Positions 1-6,491 are shown, counted from the first letter of the stretch. The stretch: 13,573 nt of DNA from Deltaproteobacteria bacterium (GCA_031257955.1 JAIRNQ010000123.1:1-13573), one strand, 5' to 3'. A program made the numbers and translations. The notes: a model not told the origin generated them from the letters alone.

Positions 1-428
1 TCGCTCCGGATCTGTATGGACAGTCTCTGGCCGACAACCCCGAAAGTCTGGGTGGAATAGTAACTTTGGGAGGCCCTTTTTTCGGCGATGTTCTCGCCCA
101 CGGTAACGTCGTAAGAGCCCAGGGCGGCGGTGGAGGTGTTGATGACCGACATCATGGTCTCGTCGCTTATGGACGATTTGCGGCTAATGAGCTCACTGGA
201 GATGTCTTTAGACTCGGCGTCAAGCTTTAGGGAGACGAGGCGGGTGTTTAGGTCGGATATGGCCGTGATTTTATTTTGCCACTCCGTCTTCCAGGTTTCT
301 TGCCGGGTGATGGTGCGGCTTTCGATAGCCACCAACTTGTCCACCACGGAGGCGAAGTCGGTGCCCGAAGCCAAACCGGTCCACTTGATACTTCCTGAAA
401 TGACGCCGTTGGTTGTGCTGGTAGACAT
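1..428 (-). CDS. fliD: FliD flagellar filament cap (5' part, cut by window edge)
   Basis: FliD forms the pentameric cap at the distal end of the flagellar filament and helps exported flagellin to polymerise. Only about the first 142 residues are in the window; the reading frame is open to the left edge. The N-terminal FliD domain is recognisable from the GLASGTDFASVVDKLVAIE segment (about residues 19-37), the counterpart of the GL.SG.D...LV..L motif that starts FliD proteins, followed by a heptad-like helical stretch (ITRQETWKTEWQNKITAISDL). About 17 residues precede the motif, beginning MSTSTTNGVISGSIKW, which resembles the longer N-termini I associate with Desulfovibrio-like FliD. The ATG at 428 was chosen because GGAGG lies 7 bases upstream on the minus strand. 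The gene lies downstream of the glycosyltransferase on the same strand, 187 bases away. Family assignment is firm; the rest of the gene is outside the window. Confidence 0.93.
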   Translation of the reverse strand, partial: MSTSTTNGVISGSIKWTGLASGTDFASVVDKLVAIESRTITRQETWKTEWQNKITAISDLNTRLVSLKLDAESKDISSELISRKSSISDETMMSVINTSTAALGSYDVTVGENIAEKRASQSYYSTQTFGVVGQRLSIQIRS

Positions 429-505
429 CTTACGCCTCCGAGGCCTTTGGCCCGTGGGTCGGGGCCAAGGCTTGGCCGGTCGATTCCCCTAAAGGGTCAC
501 TTATC

Positions 506-513
506 ATATCGGC
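506..513 (-). promoter_or_regulatory. Possible sigma-28 -10 element upstream of fliD
   Basis: The minus strand reads GCCGATAT here, 7 of 8 matches to the sigma-28 (FliA) -10 consensus GCCGATAA, about 78 bases upstream of the fliD start. The expected -35 TAAA is not well matched at 15 bases spacing (TATC). fliD genes are commonly under late flagellar control, so a sigma-28 promoter would make sense, but the weak -35 keeps this a candidate only. Confidence 0.4.
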
Positions 514-560
514 AGAAAAGCGGAAAACGATAAATCCGTCCGATTGGATTTAGATACCGA

Positions 561-627
561 CCCCAAAGGCGCGAGCTTTTGGGGTTTCTTGGGGCCTGGT
601 TTGGTAAGCCTTGGCTTACCAAACCAG
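561..627 (-). terminator. Hairpins at the 3' end of the glycosyltransferase gene
   Basis: A perfect 15-bp inverted repeat with a 2-base loop (arms 596-610 and 613-627) contains the stop codon of the glycosyltransferase gene. A second, 7-bp stem (561-567 with 578-584, CCCCAAA/TTTGGGG) follows 12 bases further on in the direction of transcription. Neither is followed by a run of U, so this is not a textbook intrinsic terminator. It may slow polymerase, protect the mRNA 3' end, or separate this gene from fliD. Confidence 0.45.
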
Positions 628-2904
628 CGGGGTTCCGTCCAGAAGATCGGGCATCAGTTCGCCCGAGAGATCGAGGGTAAGCCCGTCCTCGTTTTGCCCG
701 ATGGTGAGGATCGAGGGCTCCTCTTCGGCCATCTTGCCCAGTCGCTCGGAGATGCTCCGGGCTATGGGGTTTTTGGGGTCCAGCTCCATGGCTTTTTTGG
801 CCTCGGCGTAAGCCAGAGAGTTTTCGCCCAGGTTAAAGTGGACGGCCGAGAGCCGGGCGATGGCCGAGGCGTTGTTTTCGTTGTGCTGGACGAAGTGTTT
901 CAAGGGATCGACCATGTCCCGCCAGCGGCCCAAACCGGCGCCGGTGAAATAAAAGGGCTCGACGTTTTTCTCGTCCAGGGGGCCCTTCTCGAAGGCCTTT
1001 TGCAGGCACTCAAAGGCCAAGGGCAGGTTCTTGCGCTTGCGGCAGATGACGGCCAGCAGGCGGTGGGTTTCCGGATCCTCGGGTCCGGCCGGCTGGGGGA
1101 TTTTCGACAGGGCCACCTCGGCCCGGTCCAGTTGGCCGGCGCCCAGGTAGGCTTTGGCGAAGCCCAAAAAAGGCTTGTGGCTGTCGCTCTTGAGCTTGGA
1201 GGCCATGTGATAGAAGCGGGCCGCCTGGCCGTAGTCACGCATCTCCAGTAAGGCATCGGCCATGCGCAGGAAGAGCTTGAAGCAGTTAAGCTCGAGGGGG
1301 ATCTTAAAGGGGAAGCAGTCGGACTCGAAGTCCTCGGGCGTGAGTTTCATCTCGTCCATGGCCCGCTGACCGGCCTCGACGCAGTCGGCGTAGCGCTTCT
1401 GGGTCAAGCGCAGGTGGGCCAGGCGCATGAGGTTATCGACCTTGTAGCCCCGGTCGATCAGGGAGGTTAACTCCCTTTCGGCCCGGCTGTAGTCCCCGGA
1501 GGCCAAGCACAGCGGGAAAAGGTCGGCGATTAGAAACTGGATGTGGGGGTAGCCCACCCGTTCCAAGAGGATCCGCTCCAGGATCTCTCTGGCCTTGTCG
1601 TGTTCGTTGGCGTTCAGGCGGTTTTTAAAATCGGTGTACATCAGATCGAAGACGAAGCCTTTAGGCGGGCTGGTGGTGACCGCCGGGACGGCGCAAGCCC
1701 GTTTGCGGTTGGGCTTGGTCTCCTTCATGAAATAATCCCTCTCTATCAGGCACTCGAACTGGGTGACCGTGTGCTCCTCGCCGGGGACTGACCAGCGCAG
1801 GGACTTCATCTCCGGGTTGCGTTTGAAGATCTCCATGGCGCTAAAAATACGCCTGGGGGCCTTGGTCGCCTGGAGGGCCGGGGTAACCAAAAACAGGTAC
1901 TTGGCCTGTGAGAACTTAGCCACCCTCCGGTAGGCGGTGACCGGATCCAGTTTTTGGTGGGTAGAGGTAATGGACACGTTCTTAAGCTCGGCCAGCTCCT
2001 TGAGACTCTTCCGGGCTTCGGGGATCGAGAGGCCGGCCCCGTTCCCGATGAGTTTGATGCGCATGGGGTGATCGAAGTTGTCGATGATTTCCTTCAGGTG
2101 GTTATTAAGCTTCTCCCCCCAGTGGTCGACCAGATACAGCAGATCGACCGTCTCCACCTTGGGCCAAGGGAGTTCGGGGAGGTTACAGCGGATGCGCCTG
2201 AGGTTATGGTTGTAGCTTTCTTTGTTTCGCCTCTCCCGGACCGAGATGCGGTCGGACTTGAAGACGGGCATGTGGTATTCGCCGGTGGGGATCTCTACGT
2301 GCAAAAAATCGTAGATAAAGGCCATCCGGCGGTTAAGGCTCCATTCGATCAGAACCTTCACCTCCTCGTCGAAGCCGCCCACCCTAAGGGCCGCCTCCCG
2401 GCGGTGCATGAGGCTTACGTGGAGGACGTGGTTGTAGTGGAACATAAACTCGCGGTTAAAGTCCCTGGAGACCAGCATCTGCTTGTCCAGGATGTGCCTC
2501 TTGCCGGTTTTGCCGTCGGCCACCGATGAGACGGCGTAGAGGTCCGAGTAGGCCATCCCGATCTCGGGGTTTTCGTCCAGAGCCTTGGAGAGGACCTCGA
2601 AGTGGTTGGGATAGAAGGTATCGTCGTCACCCAGATAGACGACATAGTCGCCTTTGGCCATGTTCAGGCCTTGGTTGAAACGGATGGCCGCCCCTTTGTT
2701 TACCTCGTCCGGGACGTAAAGGATCCGGGGGTCGGCAAATTTTGCCACCACATCGGCCACGTCGACGCCGCCGTCGTTTAAGACGATGAGCTCCCAGTCT
2801 TCCATGGTCTGGGCCACGATGGACCCAATGGCCTCTTCCAGGTACTTGGGTCGGTTAAAGGTTGAGATGAGAGCCGTGACCTTGGGATGAAGCGGAGAGG
2901 CCAT
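616..2904 (-). CDS. Family-2 glycosyltransferase with C-terminal TPR repeats
   Basis: Predicted to transfer a sugar from a nucleotide-sugar donor to a protein or glycan in the cytoplasm. The acceptor is not visible from sequence; location next to fliD suggests flagellin. Domains: a GT-A family-2 fold at about residues 9-220, with the opening VTALISTFNRPKYLEEAI, the ELIVLNDGG strand, and the metal/donor-binding DDD at 93-95 (GDDDTFYPNHFE), then RVGGFDEE at 175-181. Residues ~250-395 look like a second Rossmann-like domain, possibly a degenerate GT-A copy, because AKYLFLVTPALQ (334-345) sits where a DxD would be expected and has none. Residues ~425-715 form helical TPR-like repeats (for example RLSAVHFNLGENSLAYAEAKKAMELDP). 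No signal peptide or membrane segment. The ATG is supported by GGAGG 8 bases upstream. GT-TPR fusions occur in flagellar glycosylation loci, but a role on another surface polymer is possible. Confidence 0.88.
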   Translation of the reverse strand: MASPLHPKVTALISTFNRPKYLEEAIGSIVAQTMEDWELIVLNDGGVDVADVVAKFADPRILYVPDEVNKGAAIRFNQGLNMAKGDYVVYLGDDDTFYPNHFEVLSKALDENPEIGMAYSDLYAVSSVADGKTGKRHILDKQMLVSRDFNREFMFHYNHVLHVSLMHRREAALRVGGFDEEVKVLIEWSLNRRMAFIYDFLHVEIPTGEYHMPVFKSDRISVRERRNKESYNHNLRRIRCNLPELPWPKVETVDLLYLVDHWGEKLNNHLKEIIDNFDHPMRIKLIGNGAGLSIPEARKSLKELAELKNVSITSTHQKLDPVTAYRRVAKFSQAKYLFLVTPALQATKAPRRIFSAMEIFKRNPEMKSLRWSVPGEEHTVTQFECLIERDYFMKETKPNRKRACAVPAVTTSPPKGFVFDLMYTDFKNRLNANEHDKAREILERILLERVGYPHIQFLIADLFPLCLASGDYSRAERELTSLIDRGYKVDNLMRLAHLRLTQKRYADCVEAGQRAMDEMKLTPEDFESDCFPFKIPLELNCFKLFLRMADALLEMRDYGQAARFYHMASKLKSDSHKPFLGFAKAYLGAGQLDRAEVALSKIPQPAGPEDPETHRLLAVICRKRKNLPLAFECLQKAFEKGPLDEKNVEPFYFTGAGLGRWRDMVDPLKHFVQHNENNASAIARLSAVHFNLGENSLAYAEAKKAMELDPKNPIARSISERLGKMAEEEPSILTIGQNEDGLTLDLSGELMPDLLDGTPLVW

Positions 2905-3007
2905 GTTTTATACCTCCGGTGTTTCCGGTTTAGTCAATCTTTTGGGCCCCGCTTTAGACGGCGCCCCTCACAAACCACGGTAGGTTAAGCAATCGCCATG
3001 CCAAGAA

Positions 3008-3034
3008 AAATCTGCCCAATGGTTCAGGTCTTTA
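3008..3034 (-). promoter_or_regulatory. Weak sigma-28-like promoter candidate for the glycosyltransferase
   Basis: On the minus strand, TAAAGACC (TAAA at 3034-3031) is followed after exactly 15 bases by GCAGATTT (3015-3008). The spacing is that of sigma-28 promoters, but the -10 matches GCCGATAA at only 5 of 8 positions. It would give a leader of roughly 100 bases before the start at 2904. Suggestive only. Confidence 0.25.
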
Positions 3035-3197
3035 GCTACTAATACTCATCCATAACCAATTCAAAATTAGTTAAAATTATCAACTAGCCGTAAAGATCCC
3101 CAAAAACCACCACCGGCCCCCGCCCCCGACCGACCGCCTCTCTCCGACCGGTCAGGGTTCCCCGAAAAGAACGACCCAGCCGGAGCACTTCAACACC

Positions 3198-3850
3198 CTT
3201 CCAGAGACCCCCGCCAATGGCCCTGAGAGGCCCCAGGCGCGAAGTTGTGCCGGCGAGGGTACCTAAGTACCCCCGAGAGCGTCAGCGGGGCTCTGGGAAC
3301 GATTATGGGCGATCGGACCGACGAGCGGGCCCCGCGGTCCCAACGGGTTGGTTGAGGTGTCTTCCAGAGACCCCCACCAATGGCCCTGAGAGCCCCCAGG
3401 CGCGAAGTTTTGCTGGCGAAGGTACCTAAGTACCTCCGAGAGCGTCAGCGGGGTCCTGGGAGCGATTATGGGCGGCCGGACCGACTGGGGGGCCTCCGCG
3501 GGCTAGGCGGGTTGGTTGAGGTGTCTTCCAGAGAGCCCCACCAATGGGCCTGAGAGGCCCCAGGCGCGAAGTTTTGCCGGCGAGGGTACCTAAGTACTCC
3601 CGAGAGCGTCAGCGGGGTTCTGGGAGCGATTTTGGGCGACCGGACCGACGGGCTGGGCCCCACTGGCCAGGCGGGTTGGATGAGGTCCTTCAGATAGCCC
3701 CACCAATGGGCCTGAGAGCCCCCAGGCGCGAAGTTTTGCCGCCGCGGGTAGTTTGGTACCCCCGAGAGCGGCTGGGGGGTTCTGGGAGCGTTTATGGTGG
3801 GAGTGGGGCCGACCAACCAACCGACCGACCGGCTGGGCGGACGGTTTGGT
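3198..3850. repeat. Four imperfect tandem copies of a ~163-bp unit
   Basis: Unit starts are 3198, 3361, 3525 and about 3687, so periods are 163, 164 and 162 bases. All copies share a core containing CCAATGG.CCTGAGAG, then CCCCAGGCGCGAAGTT, a GGTAC...GTACC hairpin, and CTGGGA.CG. Copies 1-3 are close to one another; copy 4 diverges in its second half and ends in ACCAACCAACCGACCGACC. The changing period breaks any reading frame across copies, and the ORFs over the array are arginine/proline-rich with no recognisable domain, so the array is judged non-coding. Unit junctions can pair TTGG with CCAA around the TCTTCCAGAGA segment, and CCCAG/CTGGG can close an outer stem around the central hairpin. 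Function unknown; possibilities are a repeated structured RNA, protein-binding sites, or a neutral expansion. Confidence 0.85.
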
Positions 3851-4567
3851 GACACCTCACGTCGGGGGCGGGCGGGAGGTCGGAAAAATCTCCCCAGCGG
3901 GGAAAAGGGGAAGGAACGGTTAGAATTTGGCGAGCGGAAATGGTTTAGCCTTCGTTAACTTCTTTGGCCAAAAGGTTTTGGCGAAGGGGTTGGCTTGGGG
4001 CTAATTGGAAGGAAAGGGATCGAGGTCGGGCTGGATTTTGGCCATTGGGTTGAAAGGGATGGAATTGGTACGCGAGTTGAGGTTGGATGGTTATCGGTTG
4101 CGGCGCCGGGGCGGCCTTGGGGTTTTTTGGAGTCCTTCGGTTTTGGTCGGAATGGAGACTCGGTCGGTTGAATGCCCAAAGGGTTTGGCCCGGGAAGCCA
4201 TCGGAAATATGCCTTGGCGGGGGGTGATTTTCCGAAGGGTTAGATAAAAGGCGGAAATAGCGGGAAAAACGGTACCGGGGTGGCGGTTTTGGCCGGGGGA
4301 CGGGGCGAATTTTGGCCCCGTTGTTGCTAAGTGGATTCTCGCCCCATGGCCCTTGAGGGCCGAAAGTTTCGGCGGGACCGGTCCCCCGGGTCCCGACGGA
4401 TGGGGTCTTGACCCAAGAGGGTGAGCCCGAGCGGGCGAACCCAAGAGGGCCGGTCGCGGTTACCGAAAGGGAGACGGTTAGGGGCCGACGCGCGAGCGGT
4501 AAATTAATTTGCGCGTTTAACCTAAAGCGACCGTGAAAGGAACTTGAAAAAAAATGCCGGATTTCGT
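3851..4567. other. Gene-free, strongly G-rich and C-poor stretch
   Basis: No convincing gene. The plus strand is markedly richer in G than C (for example 25 G to 7 C in 4021-4080), unlike the coding DNA around it. Short ORFs here (such as 4005-4247 plus and 4091-4444 minus) have no recognisable domain. Around 4345-4395 is a segment that looks like a diverged relative of the upstream repeat unit: ATGGCCCTTGAGGGCC, then CCGAAAGTTTCGG, then a CGGGACC...GGTCCCG stem, giving three consecutive hairpins. Confidence 0.5.
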
Positions 4568-4595
4568 TAAAGTATAATTAACGGGGTGCCGATAA
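4568..4595 (+). promoter_or_regulatory. Sigma-28 (FliA) promoter
   Basis: TAAAG at 4568-4572 and a perfect GCCGATAA at 4588-4595 match the sigma-28 consensus TAAAGTTT-N11-GCCGATAA, with a spacer of 16 rather than 15 bases between TAAA and the -10. Transcription would begin near 4602, giving a leader of under 20 bases to the GTG at 4620. The location ahead of a gene followed by flgM fits late flagellar control. A TATAAT at 4573-4578 overlaps the spacer but lacks a matching -35. Confidence 0.75.
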
Positions 4596-4619
4596 ATAAA
4601 TTGACTGGGGGACGCCGCG

Positions 4620-5114
4620 GTGGCCGATAAAGTCGGACAGATTGGTCAACTGGTAAGGACCATGGCGGCCCAGCTCAAAGGGGCCCTTCAAGGGGCCATG
4701 GGCATAGAGGCCCACGATTTGCCACCGATAAGGTCGCGCAGATCGCTCATCGTGGACAAGGTTAGCCGCAACGCCGTGGCCGAGCTGGTTAACCAAGCCA
4801 AAAGCCAGCCCCAAAAGGGCGATTTGGCCTCCCCCAACCCGGCCCTGGTGGCCCTGGCCGCCCTAGCCGAAAACTACGGCCGTCCCGGCTTGGTCCTGGG
4901 GCTCAGAAACGAGACCGGGGAAATCACCTTCCAGGATCTGGAAATGGATCCCGAGATGGTGGCCGAAAGGGGAGGCGCCCACCTGGAAAGGGCCGACAGC
5001 CGGCTCCTTTGGCGGCAACTGAAAAAACTGGTGGCCATAGAGGTTGACAGGAACATGCTGGGCCCCCGCAAGAGGCTCAGATCGCCCGACGAGGTTCCGG
5101 AAGGGGAACCGTAA
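4620..5114 (+). CDS. Unrecognised 164-residue protein under sigma-28 control
   Basis: I do not recognise this family. The GTG start is chosen because GGGGGA lies 7 bases upstream and the sigma-28 promoter ends 25 bases before it. The protein is soluble, with no signal peptide or membrane segment. Residues 1-28 form an amphipathic helix (VGQIGQLVRTMAAQLKGAL), followed by a basic patch IRSRRSLIVDKVSR (37-50), a hydrophobic helix ALVALAALAENYG (75-87), and a helix rich in basic residues, LLWRQLKKLVAIEVDRN (129-145). The tail is charged (PRKRLRSPDEVPEGEP). Codon composition resembles the neighbouring genes, supporting real coding. It is followed after 228 bases by flgM on the same strand. Its position would suit an export chaperone such as FlgN, but it does not show the long continuous coiled-coil character of FlgN, so I leave it unnamed. 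Confidence 0.8.
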   Translation: MADKVGQIGQLVRTMAAQLKGALQGAMGIEAHDLPPIRSRRSLIVDKVSRNAVAELVNQAKSQPQKGDLASPNPALVALAALAENYGRPGLVLGLRNETGEITFQDLEMDPEMVAERGGAHLERADSRLLWRQLKKLVAIEVDRNMLGPRKRLRSPDEVPEGEP

Positions 5115-5229
5115 GGGGAATCGAAGGGGAACGGATAGCCCGAAAGCCCGAGCGATAGCCAGAAGGCTTGGCCGATAGCCCGAAAATTTGGCCGATTGGC
5201 CGAAGGCCTGATTGGCCGACCAATCGACT
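5103..5229. repeat. Short tandem repeats between the unknown gene and flgM
   Basis: Just across the stop codon, GGGGAA recurs at 5103, 5115 and 5126. Then a degenerate 20-bp unit opening GATAGCC or GATTGGCC begins at 5134, 5154, 5174 and 5194, with a shortened step to 5210. The last unit forms a small hairpin GATTGG-CCGA-CCAATC (5210-5225). Several copies contain GCCGATAG, close to a sigma-28 -10, but no TAAA lies at the right distance. The role is unknown; replication-slippage expansion is the simplest explanation. Confidence 0.65.
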
Positions 5230-5342
5230 TGACTAGACCCGACTTGGATTAACCTATTACTTTGGCCCCGCGAGAGCGAAACTACACGGCCTTAACGATA
5301 ATTTCTTTAGACTGGCCCATGGGCCGGACCGGTGAAATCGCC

Positions 5343-5654
5343 ATGAAAATAGACGCCAACAACCATCCGCTGAAGATTAAGAGCCAGGAGCTGAAGACTC
5401 CGGCCGAAAAAGCCGCCGAGGCGGCGGCCCTGGCCGGCGAATCGTCGGCCAAGACCGTGGCCGGCGACAAGGTCAATATCTCCGAGCGTTCCAAGCTGAT
5501 CGCCAAGGCCAGGGAACTGGCCGCCTCGGCCCCGGACGTGCGCTCCGAGAAGGTGGCCGATCTGACCGCCAAGATTGCCGCCGGGACCTATAAAGTTAGC
5601 TCGGAACAGGTGGCCGACTCTATCATACGCAAGAGCTTCAACGGTATCTTCTAA
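5343..5654 (+). CDS. flgM: FlgM anti-sigma-28 factor
   Basis: FlgM binds sigma-28 (FliA) and blocks late flagellar transcription until it is exported through the finished hook-basal body. The 103-residue protein has the usual FlgM size and layout: a short N-terminus MKIDANN, a disordered alanine-rich and charged middle, and the C-terminal sigma-binding helices, DVRSEKVADLTAKIAAGTYKVSSEQVADSIIRKSF (residues 65-99), which are diagnostic. Start at 5343 preferred over an in-frame ATG at 5319 because MKID is the typical FlgM opening and GGTGA lies 7 bases upstream; the Shine-Dalgarno match is modest. It may be co-transcribed with the preceding gene from the sigma-28 promoter, which would give the usual feedback control. 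No separate convincing promoter was found in the 228-base gap. Confidence 0.93.
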   Translation: MKIDANNHPLKIKSQELKTPAEKAAEAAALAGESSAKTVAGDKVNISERSKLIAKARELAASAPDVRSEKVADLTAKIAAGTYKVSSEQVADSIIRKSFNGIF

Positions 5655-5680
5655 ACCGGTCCACTCTCCTCCCTTAGGGC

Positions 5681-5713
5681 TTCCCGCCGGCCCATTCCTT
5701 GGGCCGGCGGGAA
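5681..5713. terminator. Strong hairpin downstream of flgM
   Basis: A perfect 14-bp stem (arms 5681-5694 and 5700-5713, TTCCCGCCGGCCCA and its complement) with a 5-base loop lies 27 bases after the flgM stop. There is no U-run after it, so it may act with Rho or as an mRNA-stabilising structure rather than as a pure intrinsic terminator. Confidence 0.6.
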
Positions 5714-5855
5714 CCGACCAGCCTTGCCGGGGGCCAAGACCATCTTGCCCCCTCGCCGAAAAAGGGCCAGCTCCGGCCCAAACGATCGTCCCGGGCGGCG
5801 TTTAAGGCCACCCGCCGCGATCAAAGCGGGACAAAGCTTTTCTCCCGCGACCTTA

Positions 5856-5930
5856 GGGCCATAACGCTTGGCCCCCCGAAAAGGTGGGCCATACCGCTCG
5901 GCTCGCCAAAACAGGGCCATACCGCTCGGC
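5856..5930. repeat. Three spaced copies of a 17-bp direct repeat
   Basis: GGGCCATACCGCTCGGC occurs exactly at 5886-5902 and 5914-5930, with a third copy carrying two mismatches (GGGCCATAACGCTTGGC) at 5856-5872. Steps are 30 and 28 bases, close to three helical turns. The copies lie about 200 bases upstream of the small cysteine-rich ORF. They could be operator-like binding sites or a short tandem expansion; no dyad symmetry is evident inside the unit. Confidence 0.7.
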
Positions 5931-6130
5931 CCAAAATATACTCCCTCTCAGATTTAGGCCTTTCCCGTGGATGGGATTTTTACCCATCGGGGATTATTGA
6001 ACGCAAATTATACGTGTATTTTATTGAATGATTATAAACTCCATTCTTTGGGGTTTGGTTCCAACCATTCGATAAAACCCGCGACGGTCCCGTATCCAGG
6101 GGCCACAAATTATATGAGGGAATGGCGATC
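5931..6130 (+). other. AT-rich upstream region of the small cysteine-rich ORF
   Basis: The segment becomes AT-rich around 5935-6045, with TTGAAC near 5997 and several TATT/TATAA-like words downstream, which is a plausible promoter region but gives no clean -35/-10 pair. No gene is supported between the flgM terminator hairpin and 6131 apart from the repeats listed separately. Confidence 0.3.
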
Positions 6131-6340
6131 ATGTCCAAGGGACCCAAAAAAACCCCGGCCAGGGGTTTGGACGAACGGTTGGATTGTTTTGGCAACTACG
6201 AGGCTAGCGATCAGATTTGTCATCGCCGCTGCGCTTTATCCATTAGCTGTGCCGTGGCCCGGGGCGAGTACCTGGACGACCAAGTCCTTGACGCCGATAT
6301 GCGTCCCAGGCCGGCTTCCCGGCCCGTCTGCCGCAAGTGA
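6131..6340 (+). CDS. Small cysteine-rich protein, possible metal-binding
   Basis: A 69-residue ORF starting MSKGPKKTPARG and carrying DCFGNYEASDQICHRRC followed by ALSISC. Cysteines fall in the pattern C-x10-C-x3-C-x5-C (residues 19, 30, 34, 40). A short CFG-x-(Y/F)...C..C.....C element of this sort appears in many small bacterial proteins, where it is thought to hold zinc or another metal. The ATG at 6131 is preferred over one at 6122 because AGGGA precedes it by 9 bases, whereas it directly abuts the first. The tail (DADMRPRPASRPVCRK) is basic with a fifth cysteine. No signal peptide. A good intrinsic terminator lies about 120 bases downstream. Function not assignable; coding status rests on the motif, the RBS and the terminator. 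Confidence 0.6.
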   Translation: MSKGPKKTPARGLDERLDCFGNYEASDQICHRRCALSISCAVARGEYLDDQVLDADMRPRPASRPVCRK

Positions 6341-6458
6341 GCCGGCGGCGGCCACCCGCGGCGAATCTAAGACTCTCCCGGCCTGGACCCAAAACGGGTC
6401 CTAGCCGGCGCCTCAAGCGCCAAGAACGGGCCAAAAAACGCCCACAAGCAAGTTAACG

Positions 6459-6491
6459 AATCCCGCCGGCGTCCAGGCCGTCGGGATTTTT
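6459..6491 (+). terminator. Intrinsic terminator
   Basis: Stem AATCCCG (6459-6465) pairs with CGGGATT (6482-6488); after one mismatch CGGC pairs with GCCG around the loop GTCCAG, and a run of five T (6487-6491) follows. This is the cleanest intrinsic terminator in the window and most simply ends transcription of the small cysteine-rich ORF. Confidence 0.8.

Noticed and set aside
544..1251. Long plus-strand open frame of 235 codons
   Set aside because: It lies antisense to the well-supported glycosyltransferase-TPR gene and has no recognisable domain; high-GC codon bias creates such shadow frames.
3466..3855. Minus-strand 129-codon open frame over the repeat array with an internal repeated RRQNFAPG.SQAHWWG segment
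   Set aside because: The amino-acid repeat appears only because copies 3 and 4 are 162 bases apart; copies 1-2 and 2-3 are out of frame, so it is a by-product of the DNA repeat.
4005..4247. Plus-strand 80-codon frame in the G-rich region
   Set aside because: Composition follows the local G skew, there is no ribosome site of note and no recognisable domain.
4620..5114. Assignment of the unknown gene as FlgN
   Set aside because: Position beside flgM fits, but the sequence lacks the long coiled-coil pattern and I see no diagnostic FlgN similarity.
5171..5178. GCCGATAG as a second sigma-28 promoter directly ahead of flgM
   Set aside because: No TAAA-like -35 lies 15-16 bases upstream, and the word recurs as part of the 20-bp tandem repeat.
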